Assembly (NCBI GenBank): GCA_030427205.1
Contig: JAUHXC010000019.1
Coordinates: 124,001 to 188,000, forward strand
DNA: 64,000 bases
Source of the DNA: a bacterium
GTDB lineage: Bacteria > Myxococcota_A > Bradymonadia > UBA7976 > UBA1532
Direction of reading: 5' to 3'
Shown: positions 40,435 to 54,000 of the stretch, one piece after another
Numbering within the stretch: position 1 is the stretch's first letter
How the letters are laid out: every line of letters starts with the position of its first letter
The notes under the pieces: model-generated
The model's database searches: none
Told to the model about the DNA's origin: nothing
The model's input: the letters and a program-made list of their open reading frames with translations, nothing else
Position numbers and translations under genes: made by a program

Positions 40435-41538
40435 ATGTCGGCCGCGCACATCGGGAATACGTCGATGATCCGCTTTCTGCTCGCCCCGCGCCTCTGGCCC
40501 TTGCTGGCGCTCGCGCTGCTCACCGCCCCCGGCGCCTTGCAGGCCCAGACCGCCGACGAGCGGGCCGAGGCCCGGGCGTTGTCCAAGGAGGGCGCGGCGC
40601 TGTTCAAGGCCGGCGACTTCGCCGCGGCGGTGACGAAGTTCGAGGCGGCCAACGCGCTGGTGCCCCACCCGGTGCTCGATATCAACATCGGCCGCTGCTA
40701 CGAGAAGCTCGACGATCCGATCCAGGCGCTGGCGTATTGCAAGGCGGCGCTCAACAGCCCCGGCTCGCCCGACAAGATCAAGGAGGCCGCCCGCGAGTGC
40801 GTCGAGCGCACGACCGCCGTCATCGGCACCCGCCCGGTCATCGAGGTCTTCTCCCGGCCCAAAGGCGCGCAGGTGATCATCGACGGGCTCGAGGTGGGGC
40901 GCACGCCGTTCAACGGAGAGATCGACGCCGGCCGGCGACAGGTCGACCTCAAGCTGGAGGGGCACCGGCTGTCGAGCACGGATGTCTTCGCCGAGTTCGG
41001 CGGCAAGTACACCGTCGACGAGGTCCTCATCCCCGATACGGCCGGCGCGCTGCTGACGGTCACCAGCGTGCCCAGCGGGGCGACGGTGATGCTCGACGGC
41101 GCGGTCATCGGCCAGACGCCGGTGGAGAGCTATCCCCTGTCGGTGCAGGGCTACAGCCTCGAGATCCAGAAGCCGGGCTTCGTGGCGCAGGTGATGCAGA
41201 TCGAGCTCGGCGACGGGCAGCACCTGACCCGCGGGCTGGCGCTGGTGCCCATCGAAGACCCCAACGCCGCCCTGCGCGCCCGCTGGCCCGGCTGGGCGAT
41301 GATCGGCACCTCGGCGGCGGTCGCGGCCGGGGCCGGGGTCTATGGCTACTGGGCGCTCGAAGCGCGGCAGCTGGCCGACGAGCTGGCCCGCACCTCGGCG
41401 GCGCCCGAAGACCGCGGGGCGTACGAGGACTACGTCAACCAGATGGAGGGGCACCGGCTGCTCTCCGACATCCTCTGGGTCAGCGCGGGCGCCCTGCTCA
41501 GCGGCGGCATCACCTGGCTCGCCTGGCCCGACGATTGA
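40435..41538 (+). CDS. TPR/PEGA-domain periplasmic or membrane protein
   Basis: This is a 367-residue protein with a signal sequence (L-A-L-A-L-L-T-A-P-G-A-L-Q-A-Q). A TPR-like helical region follows (about 40-125: A-x-x-L-F-K-A-G-D-F-A-A-A-V-x-K-F-E-A-A and onward), then two PEGA domains (F-S-R-P-K-G-A-Q-V-I-I-D-G and V-P-S-G-A-T-V-M-L-D-G). A membrane helix lies near residue 285-305 and a second hydrophobic stretch near the C-terminus. The ATG at 40435 fits a TAAGACT -10 just upstream. An ATG at 40465, preceded by GGGAA, is an alternative and would give a cleaner signal peptide. It is 19 bp before the PhoD gene. The TPR plus PEGA layout is frequent in Myxococcota envelope proteins. Confidence 0.88.
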   Translation: MSAAHIGNTSMIRFLLAPRLWPLLALALLTAPGALQAQTADERAEARALSKEGAALFKAGDFAAAVTKFEAANALVPHPVLDINIGRCYEKLDDPIQALAYCKAALNSPGSPDKIKEAARECVERTTAVIGTRPVIEVFSRPKGAQVIIDGLEVGRTPFNGEIDAGRRQVDLKLEGHRLSSTDVFAEFGGKYTVDEVLIPDTAGALLTVTSVPSGATVMLDGAVIGQTPVESYPLSVQGYSLEIQKPGFVAQVMQIELGDGQHLTRGLALVPIEDPNAALRARWPGWAMIGTSAAVAAGAGVYGYWALEARQLADELARTSAAPEDRGAYEDYVNQMEGHRLLSDILWVSAGALLSGGITWLAWPDD

Positions 41539-41557
41539 GGCCCGGGACCCCCGCCAG

Positions 41558-43153
41558 ATGAGCCGATCCGACGAGCGCGGCGGACCCGACCGACGGGCGG
41601 TGCTCGGCGCGGGCCTGGGCCTCGCCGGCGCGGGCATGTTCGGCTGGCCGCGGCGGGCGCCGGCCCGGGTGACCCGCGAGCGCGATCGACCCAAGCTGGT
41701 TCAAGGGGTGCAGAGCGGCGACGTCAGCCCGGTGGGCGCGGTGGTCTGGAGCCGCGCCGATCGCCCATCGACGATGCGGGTCGAGTGGAGCACCGACGCC
41801 ACGTTCGCCCGCGGGGTCGAGGTCATCGACGGGGCCGACGTGCTCGCCGACAGCGACCTCACCGGCCGGATCGCCCTGCGCGGCCTGCCGCCGGGCGCCG
41901 AGATCCACTATCGGGCGAGCTTCCGCTGCCTGCGCACCGGCGCGTGGTCGGCGCCGACCGCCGGCCGCCTGCGCACGCCGCCGGCGGCGCTCGAGGGCCC
42001 GGCGGCCGAGCGCCCGCTGACCTTCGCCTGGGGCGGTGATACCTGCGGCCAGGGCTTCGGCATCAACCCCGACATCGGCGGCATGCGCATCCACGATCGT
42101 ATCGCCGAGCAGGAGCCCGACCTCTTCATCCACTGCGGCGATCTGATCTACGCCGACGGGCCGATCCGCGACGCGGCCTGGACCCTCGACGACGGGCAGA
42201 CGTGGAAGAACATCGTGATGCCCGAGAAGGCCAAGGTCGCCGAGACGCTGGCCGAGTTCCGGGGCAACTTCCGCTACAACCTGCTCGACGCGCCGTTCCG
42301 TCGGCTGCTGACCCGCACGCCGATGGTCGTGCAATGGGACGACCACGAGACGAAGAACAACTGGTGGCCGGGGCGCATCCTGCGCGACGGGCGCTACACC
42401 GAGAAGAGCTGCGACCTGCTCGCCGCCCGGGCGAAGCGCGCGTTCTTCGAGTACACCCCCATCGCCCGCCGCGCCGATCGGCCGGGGCGCATCTACCGCG
42501 CGCTGCCCCAGGGGCCGCTGCTCGAGCTGTTCGTGCTCGACGCGCGCAGCTTCCGCGGGCCCAACGGCCCCAATCGGCAGCGGGTGCCCGGGCCCAAGGC
42601 GGCGTTCTTCGGCGACGCGCAGCTCGACTGGCTCTGCCGGCGGCTCGAGCGCAGCACCGCCACCTGGAAGCTCATCGCCAGCGATCAGCCGCTGTCGCTG
42701 CATATCTCCCACGCCGGCACCGAGAGCGAGGGCATGGCCAATGGCTACGGCGGCCAGCCCTCCGGCCGCGAGCTCGAGCTGGCGCGGCTGTTGACCCACA
42801 TCAAGCGCCGCTCGATCCGCAACGTCGTCTTCGTCACCGCCGACGTGCACTACGCCGCCGCGCACCGCTACGACCCCAAGATCGCGGCGTTCACCGACTT
42901 CGAGCCCTTCTGGGAGTTCGTGGCCGGGCCGCTCAACGCCGGCACCTTCGGCCCGAACCCGCTCGACCCGACCTTCGGCCCGCACGAAGTCTTCGTGAGC
43001 ATCCCCCGCGACATGAGGCCCAACCGCAGCCCGCTCGACGGCAAGCAGTTCTTCGGCACCGGCGCGGTCGATCCGCGCACCCGGGGGCTGACGGTGCGCC
43101 TGCACGACATCAAAGGCGCCGTGCTGCACCAGGTCGAGCTCGAGCCCCGCTGA
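41558..43153 (+). CDS. PhoD-family alkaline phosphatase/phosphodiesterase
   Basis: This is a 531-residue secreted metallophosphatase. A twin-arginine signal lies at the N-terminus (D-R-R-A-V-L-G-A-G-L-G-L-A-G-A-G). The PhoD N-terminal beta domain follows (Q-S-G-D-V-S-P-V-G-A-V-V-W-S-R). The catalytic domain has W-G-G-D-T, C-G-D-L-I-Y-A-D-G, W-D-D-H-E-T-K-N-N and T-A-D-V-H-Y-A-A, the ligands for Fe/Ca in PhoD enzymes. Substrates would be phosphate mono- or diesters, perhaps teichoic-acid- or phospholipid-like. The ATG at 41558 is chosen because it directly precedes the Tat signal. It lies 7 bp before the hybrid regulator gene. Confidence 0.93.
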   Translation: MSRSDERGGPDRRAVLGAGLGLAGAGMFGWPRRAPARVTRERDRPKLVQGVQSGDVSPVGAVVWSRADRPSTMRVEWSTDATFARGVEVIDGADVLADSDLTGRIALRGLPPGAEIHYRASFRCLRTGAWSAPTAGRLRTPPAALEGPAAERPLTFAWGGDTCGQGFGINPDIGGMRIHDRIAEQEPDLFIHCGDLIYADGPIRDAAWTLDDGQTWKNIVMPEKAKVAETLAEFRGNFRYNLLDAPFRRLLTRTPMVVQWDDHETKNNWWPGRILRDGRYTEKSCDLLAARAKRAFFEYTPIARRADRPGRIYRALPQGPLLELFVLDARSFRGPNGPNRQRVPGPKAAFFGDAQLDWLCRRLERSTATWKLIASDQPLSLHISHAGTESEGMANGYGGQPSGRELELARLLTHIKRRSIRNVVFVTADVHYAAAHRYDPKIAAFTDFEPFWEFVAGPLNAGTFGPNPLDPTFGPHEVFVSIPRDMRPNRSPLDGKQFFGTGAVDPRTRGLTVRLHDIKGAVLHQVELEPR

Positions 43154-43160
43154 GGCGCCG

Positions 43161-46100
43161 ATGGGCCGCGCGCTGTTCCTGACTCAGCTGGTTCTGGGCG
43201 GGCTCGTGCTCCAGCTCGACTCGGTTCGGGCCGAGCCTGCGCCGGGCTGGCACGTCCAGCGCTGGACCCTCGAAGACGGGCTACCGGTCAACGGCCTGAC
43301 CGATCTGGCGCAGACCCCCGACGGCTTCCTCTGGATCGGCTCGAGCGGCGGGCTGGTGCGCTTCGACGGGCAGCGGTTCCAGCGGGCGCCCGGGCCGCTG
43401 GCCCAGGCGCGCATCACCCGGATGGAGCTCGGCGACGACGGGCGGCTGTACGTGGCCACGGTGACCCACGAGCTGTTCTCGATCGGCGGCGGGCGGATCA
43501 TCACCCACGACCACTGGACCTTCGGCTTCGATCGGCGCGCCGACGGGCTGTGGATCGGCGCTCGGGGCGGTCCGCTGCGGGTGACGCCCGAGCGCCCGGA
43601 GCGCATCGCGGACACCGACCTGCCGGTGGTCACCGCGGCCCGCGATACCCGCGGCCGGCTGTGGCTGGGCACCCAGCGGGGCCTGTACCTCGAAGGCCCG
43701 TCGGGTCACCGCGCCGTCGAGCTGCCGGCAGGGCCCGACTGGCCAGCGGCCGAACCCAATACGGTGCACGCGCTGCTGCCGATGGACGACGGCCGGCTGT
43801 GGGTCGCCTCGGCGAAGGGCCTGCACGCCATCGAAGGCGAGCACATCCGCCGGTTCCCGTCGGGCCGCTGTGCCGAAGCCGCCGTGACGGCCCTGCACCC
43901 GGACGGCGAGCACCTGCGGCTGTCGACCACCTGCGGCCCGCGGGAGGTCGTCGGTGATACGACCCGCCCCCTGGCGCCGCCCGGCTGTTCGAGTCAAAAC
44001 CGCGATCAGGTGGTTCGAACGGCGGGCGGCGCGCTGTCGGTCTGCGGGGCCGACGGCCTGTACATCGACGGCGAGCGGGTCTTCACCGGTCCGGTGACCG
44101 CTCAGCTGGCCACCGCCGACGGCCTGTGGGCCACGACCAACCACGGCGAGCTGCTGCTCGTGCGCCGCCAGCAGCTGACGCAGCTCGGTGGGCCTGCGGC
44201 CGACTGCAACGCGTACGGCATGCACGAGGCGACGAACGGCGACATCTGGGTCTCGTGCCTGGACGATCCACCCCTGCTCATCCGCGACGGGCGGGCGGTC
44301 GCCGACCGCGACGGGCGGGTGGCGCTCGATACGAACAGCTCGACGATCGTCGAGGACGCCGACGGTCGGCTGGTGCTGGGCAACGGGGCGCTGGGCGCCG
44401 ATCACATCACGCTGCTCTTCGTCGATCGCGAGGGCGTCTTGTGGATCGGCGGCCTCGACGGCCTGTTTCGCCGGCAGGACGGGCGCATGACGCCGGTGGA
44501 GCTGCCCGACGGCCGCACCATCGGCCTGGCGGCGGCGGTCTACGAGGCGCCCGACGGGCGGCTGATCTTCGCCAGCCATACCCTGGGTCTGGTGGTGATC
44601 GACGGCGACGCGCCCCCGCGGCTCTTCGGGGTCGACGCCGGGCTGCCCACGACCCGGATTCGGGACATCGCGCCGGCGGCCGACGGCGCGCTCTGGCTGG
44701 CGACCGAAGACAAGGCGCTGGTGCACGCCCGCTTCGACGGCGAGCGGATCCGAGCGACGCTGGTGGGCCCCGAACAGGGCCTGTTCACCGACCATGTGCA
44801 CCGCATCCTCGACGACGGCCGCGGTCGCCGGTGGATGAACAGCAACTACGGCGTCTTCTGGGTGCCCGAGCAGGAGCTGCTCGACGTGGTCGCCGGCCGG
44901 CGGGCGCGGGTCGGCTCGGTGGTCTACGGGGTCGCCGAGGGCCTGCCCCATCGCGAGGGCAACGGCGGCGCCTACCCGTCGGGGCTGCGGCTGAGCGACG
45001 GCCGGCTGGCTTTTCCGACTCAAGCCGGCGTCGCGGTCGTCGACCCGGGGCAGATCGAGCGCGATCGGCGGCCGCCGCCGGTGCACATCGAGGGGCTGGT
45101 CACCAAAGGCGCGACCTTCACCGCCTCGGCGACGCTCGCGCCCGACCAGCGGGACTTCGAGGTGGTCTACACCGCCCCGGTCTTCCACGGGGCCGATCGG
45201 GCGCGCTTCCGCTACAAGCTCGAGGGCTTCGACGAGCGCTGGGTCGAGGCCGGGACCCGCCGCCGGGCGTACTACACCCAGGTGCCGCCGGGCCGCTATC
45301 GCTTCGTGGTCACCGCCGCCAACCCGCACCACGTCTGGAATACCGAAGGCGTCGCGATGCCGATCGTCGTGCGGCCGCGGTTCTACGAGACCTGGTGGTT
45401 CGCCGGCGCCGGGCTGCTCGTCGGCCTGGGCCTGCTGGCGGGCGGCGTGCGGCTGCGCTTCGCGGCGATGCGCGCCCGGGCGCGGCACCTCGAAGAGCAG
45501 GTCGCCCTGCGCACCGCCGAGCTCGCCCGCCAGGCGGAGGCCCTCGAGGCCCTCGATGAGCTCAAGACCCGCTTCTTCGCCCACATCAGCCACGAGCTGC
45601 GCACCCCGCTGACCCTCATCGCCGGCGCGGTCGACCAGCTGCCCGGCGCCGCCGACGACCCGGCGACCCTCGACGCGCTGCGGCGCAATACCCGCCGACT
45701 GCGGCGGCTGACCGACCAGATCCTCGACCTGCTGCGGGGGGACGCGGGGCTGCGTCAGGTCGCGCTCGAGCCGGTCGATCTGCACGCGCTGGCCCGGGCG
45801 ACGGTCGCCGCCTTCGCGCCCATGGCCGAGCGGCGGATCTTCGCGGTGCTCGGCGACGGCTGCGCCCTGGCCCACCCCGAGCTGATCGAGACGGTGCTGG
45901 TCAACCTGGTGTCCAACGCGGTGAAGTTCACCGGCGACGGCGGCCGGATCACGATCCGCCTCGAGCCGGTCGAGGGGCAGGTGCGGCTGCACGTCGAGGA
46001 CGACGGCCGGGGCATGCCCGCCGAGGACGTGCCGCACATCTTCGATCGCTTCTATCGGGTCGAGTCGAGCCGGCTGCACGAGGGCGAAGGCACCGGGCTC

Positions 46101-47075
46101 GGTCTGGCGCTGGTCGAGGAGCTCGTGCACCAGCAAGGGGGCCGGGTCACGGTGCAGAGCACGCTGGGTGAAGGCAGCCGCTTCACGGTGACGCTCGCGG
46201 CCGCCGAGCGGGCCGAGGTGACCCATCTCTGGGGGCGCCAGGGCCGGCTCGAGGCCGATCTGCTCGACATCGGCCCCGATCCCGAGCGCAGCGAGGCAGC
46301 CGACGACGGCCGCGCGCGCCCGACGGTCCTGGTCGTGGACGACAACGCCGACCTGCGCCGCTGGATCGGCGACGTGCTCGCCGACGACTATGCGATCAGG
46401 GCCGCGGTCGACGGCGCAGACGGCCTCGAACAGGCCCGCGAGACCCTGCCCGATCTGATCGTGGCCGACCTGATGATGCCCCGCCTCGACGGCTTCGGGC
46501 TGGTCCGGGCGCTGCTCGACGACCCCGAGACGGCCTGCATTCCGGTCCTGCTGCTCACCGCGCGGGTCGGCGCCGACGCCGAGCTGCGCGGCCTGCGGGA
46601 GGGCGCCACAGACTTCCTGACCAAACCGTTCAAGATCGAAATCCTCCAGGCCCGGGTCAAGGGCATCCTCGATCGTCGCGCGCGCCTGCGAGACGCGCTG
46701 CGCGCCGAGTGGAGCGCCGATCGGCCGCCGCAGCCGCCGCCCGCCGATCCGGCGCAGGCGACGGTGCTCGACGAGGCGCGGGCGGTGATCGAGGCCCGCA
46801 TCGATGACCCCGACCTGGACGCCGAGTCGCTGGCCGCCGCGCTGGGCATGAGCCGGGCGACCCTCGGCCGTCGACTGCGCGCGGCGGACGGACCCAGCCC
46901 GGCGGCGCTCATCCGCGAGGTGCGCCTCGAGCGGGCGCATGCGCTGCTCGAAGCCGGGCGAGGCAACGTGTCCGAGGTTGCCTTCGCGGTGGGGTTCAAC
47001 AGCCTCGCCCAGTTCAGCCGCCGGTTCAAATCGCGCTTCGGCGTACCCCCTTCCCATCTGAAATCAGCCGGTTAG
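43161..47075 (+). CDS. hybrid two-component regulator (beta-propeller sensor, kinase, receiver, AraC HTH)
   Basis: This is a 1304-residue all-in-one regulator. After a signal peptide, two seven-bladed Reg_prop-type propellers span about 30-640 (W-T-L-E-D-G-L-P-V-N-G-L and many D-G-x-L-W-I/V repeats). Then come a Y_Y_Y domain (about 660-740), one membrane helix (about 745-765), a coiled coil, HisKA with His811 (HISHELRTPLTLI), HATPase_c (NLVSNAVKFT, GEGTGLGLALV), a receiver with Asp1103 (VADLMMPRLDG), and an AraC HTH with A-L-G-M-S-R-A-T-L-G-R-R-L. It would sense a periplasmic ligand and bind DNA directly. The family is typical of Bacteroidota polysaccharide loci. Neighbours suggest control of the PhoD gene and the giant lipoprotein genes downstream. 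Confidence 0.95.
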   Translation: MGRALFLTQLVLGGLVLQLDSVRAEPAPGWHVQRWTLEDGLPVNGLTDLAQTPDGFLWIGSSGGLVRFDGQRFQRAPGPLAQARITRMELGDDGRLYVATVTHELFSIGGGRIITHDHWTFGFDRRADGLWIGARGGPLRVTPERPERIADTDLPVVTAARDTRGRLWLGTQRGLYLEGPSGHRAVELPAGPDWPAAEPNTVHALLPMDDGRLWVASAKGLHAIEGEHIRRFPSGRCAEAAVTALHPDGEHLRLSTTCGPREVVGDTTRPLAPPGCSSQNRDQVVRTAGGALSVCGADGLYIDGERVFTGPVTAQLATADGLWATTNHGELLLVRRQQLTQLGGPAADCNAYGMHEATNGDIWVSCLDDPPLLIRDGRAVADRDGRVALDTNSSTIVEDADGRLVLGNGALGADHITLLFVDREGVLWIGGLDGLFRRQDGRMTPVELPDGRTIGLAAAVYEAPDGRLIFASHTLGLVVIDGDAPPRLFGVDAGLPTTRIRDIAPAADGALWLATEDKALVHARFDGERIRATLVGPEQGLFTDHVHRILDDGRGRRWMNSNYGVFWVPEQELLDVVAGRRARVGSVVYGVAEGLPHREGNGGAYPSGLRLSDGRLAFPTQAGVAVVDPGQIERDRRPPPVHIEGLVTKGATFTASATLAPDQRDFEVVYTAPVFHGADRARFRYKLEGFDERWVEAGTRRRAYYTQVPPGRYRFVVTAANPHHVWNTEGVAMPIVVRPRFYETWWFAGAGLLVGLGLLAGGVRLRFAAMRARARHLEEQVALRTAELARQAEALEALDELKTRFFAHISHELRTPLTLIAGAVDQLPGAADDPATLDALRRNTRRLRRLTDQILDLLRGDAGLRQVALEPVDLHALARATVAAFAPMAERRIFAVLGDGCALAHPELIETVLVNLVSNAVKFTGDGGRITIRLEPVEGQVRLHVEDDGRGMPAEDVPHIFDRFYRVESSRLHEGEGTGLGLALVEELVHQQGGRVTVQSTLGEGSRFTVTLAAAERAEVTHLWGRQGRLEADLLDIGPDPERSEAADDGRARPTVLVVDDNADLRRWIGDVLADDYAIRAAVDGADGLEQARETLPDLIVADLMMPRLDGFGLVRALLDDPETACIPVLLLTARVGADAELRGLREGATDFLTKPFKIEILQARVKGILDRRARLRDALRAEWSADRPPQPPPADPAQATVLDEARAVIEARIDDPDLDAESLAAALGMSRATLGRRLRAADGPSPAALIREVRLERAHALLEAGRGNVSEVAFAVGFNSLAQFSRRFKSRFGVPPSHLKSAG

Positions 47076-47102
47076 ACCGCCGGCCACCCCACTGCCCGAA
47101 AC

Positions 47103-47130
47103 GCTCAAACCTTTGAGCGGCATGCTCAAA
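47103..47130. promoter_or_regulatory. candidate operator: GCTCAAA palindrome plus 21-bp direct repeat
   Basis: GCTCAAA-CC-TTTGAGC (47103-47118) is a perfect palindrome. A third half-site GCTCAAACCT begins at 47124, exactly 21 bp after the first, which is two helical turns. It lies 28 nt after the regulator stop and 68 nt before the giant lipoprotein ATG. Half-sites on the same face suit an AraC-type or dimeric regulator. No T-run follows, so a terminator is less likely. Confidence 0.5.
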
Positions 47131-47197
47131 CCTCGCCCTGCGATCCGCGCGACCCTCGACGAGACGCCGCCGTGAGCGGCCAGACGGGGAGGGAGAG

Positions 47198-51019
<3,822 letters not shown>

Positions 51020-51096
51020 GCGCGGTGCACCGAGACACCGAACAGAGATCGAGAACGACGGAGCGTCGCCGGCGGCGCCGGCGCGAGGGAGAGATC

Positions 51097-54000
51097 ATGA
51101 TCCGCGGAGTGTACCGGCCCTGGTCCGCGCTGCTGGCGCTGGCCGTGGCGTTGGGCGTGAGCGCCTGTGACGACGACAGCTCGAGCAGCGACCCACCGAC
51201 CGACGCCGCGATCGACGCCGAGCCGGCGGTCGACGTGGCGGTCGACGCCGGCGAAGACTGCAGCCCGGGCACCGAGGGCTGCCGCTGCCTGATGGACGGC
51301 ACGTGCCGGCTGGCCCACCTGATGTGCGTCGAGGACCGCTGCATCGACCCCGCCGCCGAGTGCGACCCGGCCCGACAGCAGTGCCCGCCGGCCGATCCGC
51401 AGTGCTATACCCCGTGCCAGGGCGACCTCATCGCCGAGGACGGCACCCTGCGGGTCTGCAGCAGCGAGGGGCTGATGCGCGGCTGCATGGGCGGCAACGT
51501 CTGCGACCGCGGGTCGTGCGTGCCGGCCGGCGTACAGAAGCAGGCGGGCCCGGCGCCGGGCACGTGCGGCATCGAGACCGACTGCCCCGACTTCCAGACG
51601 TGCATCCTCGGGCGCTGCTACTCCGACTGCGCCGCCGACGTCGACTGCGCCGACGGCGACATCTGCCACCGGCAGGTCTGCCGCCAGCGGTGCACCGACG
51701 AGACCCCCTGCGCCGAGTCCGACGAGACCTGCCTCGACGGGGTCTGCCTGCCGCTGGGCGAGCCCGACCCGGCGGCGCCGCTCTCGGCCGGCGAGTCGTT
51801 CGAGCTGACGGTCGACAGCCTGGTCTTCAGCCGCGCCTTCCCCACCGCGGCGTTCGTGATCCGCAATACCGGGCAGAGCCCGCTGACGGTGACGGTGCGC
51901 AAGGACGAGCAGCTCACCGTCGACGACGCGGGCCGCGAGCAGCGCATCGTCGACCAGCCGCTGCTGTGGCTGACGATGGGTGTCGACGGCGTCGAGCGGG
52001 TGCAGCAGTTCGAGGTGATGATCGACGCCGAGAGCGAGGTCGAGGTGATCCTCGCCGACGCCGACGCGGGCATGGGCCGCTGGCGGGGCCGATTGGCCGT
52101 CGAGGCCCCCGGGCTCGGCGCGCGCTACCTGCGGCTGAGCTACAGCGAAGAGGTGCACGGCCGCTGGGCGGGCACCGCGTATGCCTTCGGCACCTTCCCC
52201 GACGGCGCCCGGCCCTATCTGGGCGACTTCCCGCTCGACGACTGGCGCGCCGATCGCGGCGACACCGCGCCGCTCGAGACGGTGCCCAACGCCTTCTTGC
52301 AGGCCTGGGGCCGCTACCGCAACGGCGACCTGGGCCTGCCCGAGATGGCCGCGCTGATCGACGCCACCCTGACCGGCTCGTGGGACTTCCCCCGGGTGCG
52401 CGAGCTGTGCCGCGAGGCGGGCTTCGACGACAACTCGATCTGCGCGCCTTTCGGCGGCGCCGGCAGCCGCTCGGTCATCCCCTACACCACCACCGCCGAC
52501 ATCAACCGGGTGCCGGCGGGCGTGATCGCGATGGACTTCGCCATCGAGGTGCAGCCGGCGGACGGCGCGACCGGCCGCCGGCTGTGCGGCGAGACCGCGC
52601 AGTGCTTCACTGGCCGCATCGACAGCGACACCGCGTTGCAATACGCGGGCGACCCCGAAGTGACGCTGGCCTTCGCCGCCGACCCTCGGGACTGCCAGCG
52701 TCAGGGCGCGGCGGGCTGCACCGTCGACATCGACCGCTTCGAGTCGAAGATCGGCGTCGGTCGGCGCTTCCGCGCGCAGGATCGCTTCGACGGCCTCGCC
52801 CCCGGCTGCGGCGGGCTCGGCGATCGGATCGAGACCCCGTGGCTGGTGCCCGGCCTGCCGCCGCCCGACAGCAACAAGTCGGCCAACCATACGCCGTTCG
52901 ACCCGGCCGATCCGATCTGGCGCGAGTGCCACGAGCCGGTGGGCCCCGGCGATCCCGGCCCCGCGGCCAACCCGATCCTCGACGGCGTACCGCGGCTGCG
53001 GCGGCTGGAGCTCATCGACGGGCAGCTGGTCGAGCAGAACGTCATGACCCTGATCCTGCGCGAGACGATCGACCCGTTCCACGGCGGCGAGCCGCTGCAG
53101 ACCTACCTCTACGTGGTGCTGCAGCGCACCGAGACCGGGCCCGACGCGCTGCGCCCCGAGGGGCAGTTCCTCTCCGAAGATCGGCCGGCGCCGTTCATCG
53201 ATATGGGGGCGACGTGCGCGCTCGACCTCATGCGCACCGTGCGCGACGTGCGCGCGCTCGACAGCCTCGCCGAGGACGATATCGAGGCGCTGGCCCGGGT
53301 GGTGGTCGGCGGCGACGCGGGCGGCGGCATGGCGCCGCTGGGGCCGCGGGAGGTGGTGCACAGCCTGTGCATCTGGAGCGAGGACGCGGTGCAGAACGCC
53401 GTCGGCGACGACGCGCTGGGCCAGTCGGGCGACGTCAACGGGCCGACCGTCGTGCGCCGCGAGGTCATCGACGCCGGCCCGGGCGGCGACCGCCCGTGCT
53501 TCCCCGGCGCGGAGATCATCTACTTCACCACCAGCGACAATGAAGACCCGGCCGGCTGGGACTGCAATACCACCGCGCCCGAGAGCTGCCTCGAGCGCCT
53601 GCAGACGGGCATCGACCGCGGCGACGCGCTGCGCTTCGAAGCCCGCGCCCGGACCTACCTCTCGCTGCCCGAGGTGGCCGACGAAGGCCGGCGGATCCGC
53701 GCCGCCTTCGACCTGGTCTACCGCTGCGACGACCCCGAGCGCCCGGCGTGCACCGACGACCGCTTCGACCTGACCGCGGGCAAGGCCTTCGGGCGGGCCG
53801 ACGGCGCGGGCAGCCACTTCTCGCCGCTGTCGGCCGACGTGGTGCAGGCGTTCCGCTACAAGACCCAGTTCGTCGACCGCATCGGCGGGGCCCAGGTGGG
53901 CTTCGCCCCGTCGATCTGCCGGCCCGGCGCGAGCCTCAACCCCTACTGCTACGACCCCGCCGCCATCGAGGCGGTGCGCGCGCGGGTCGACTGCGCCATG

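Noticed and set aside
47103..47118. An intrinsic terminator after the hybrid regulator
   Set aside because: The stem is only 7 bp with a 2-nt loop and has no following T-run. The third half-site at 21-bp spacing fits an operator better.
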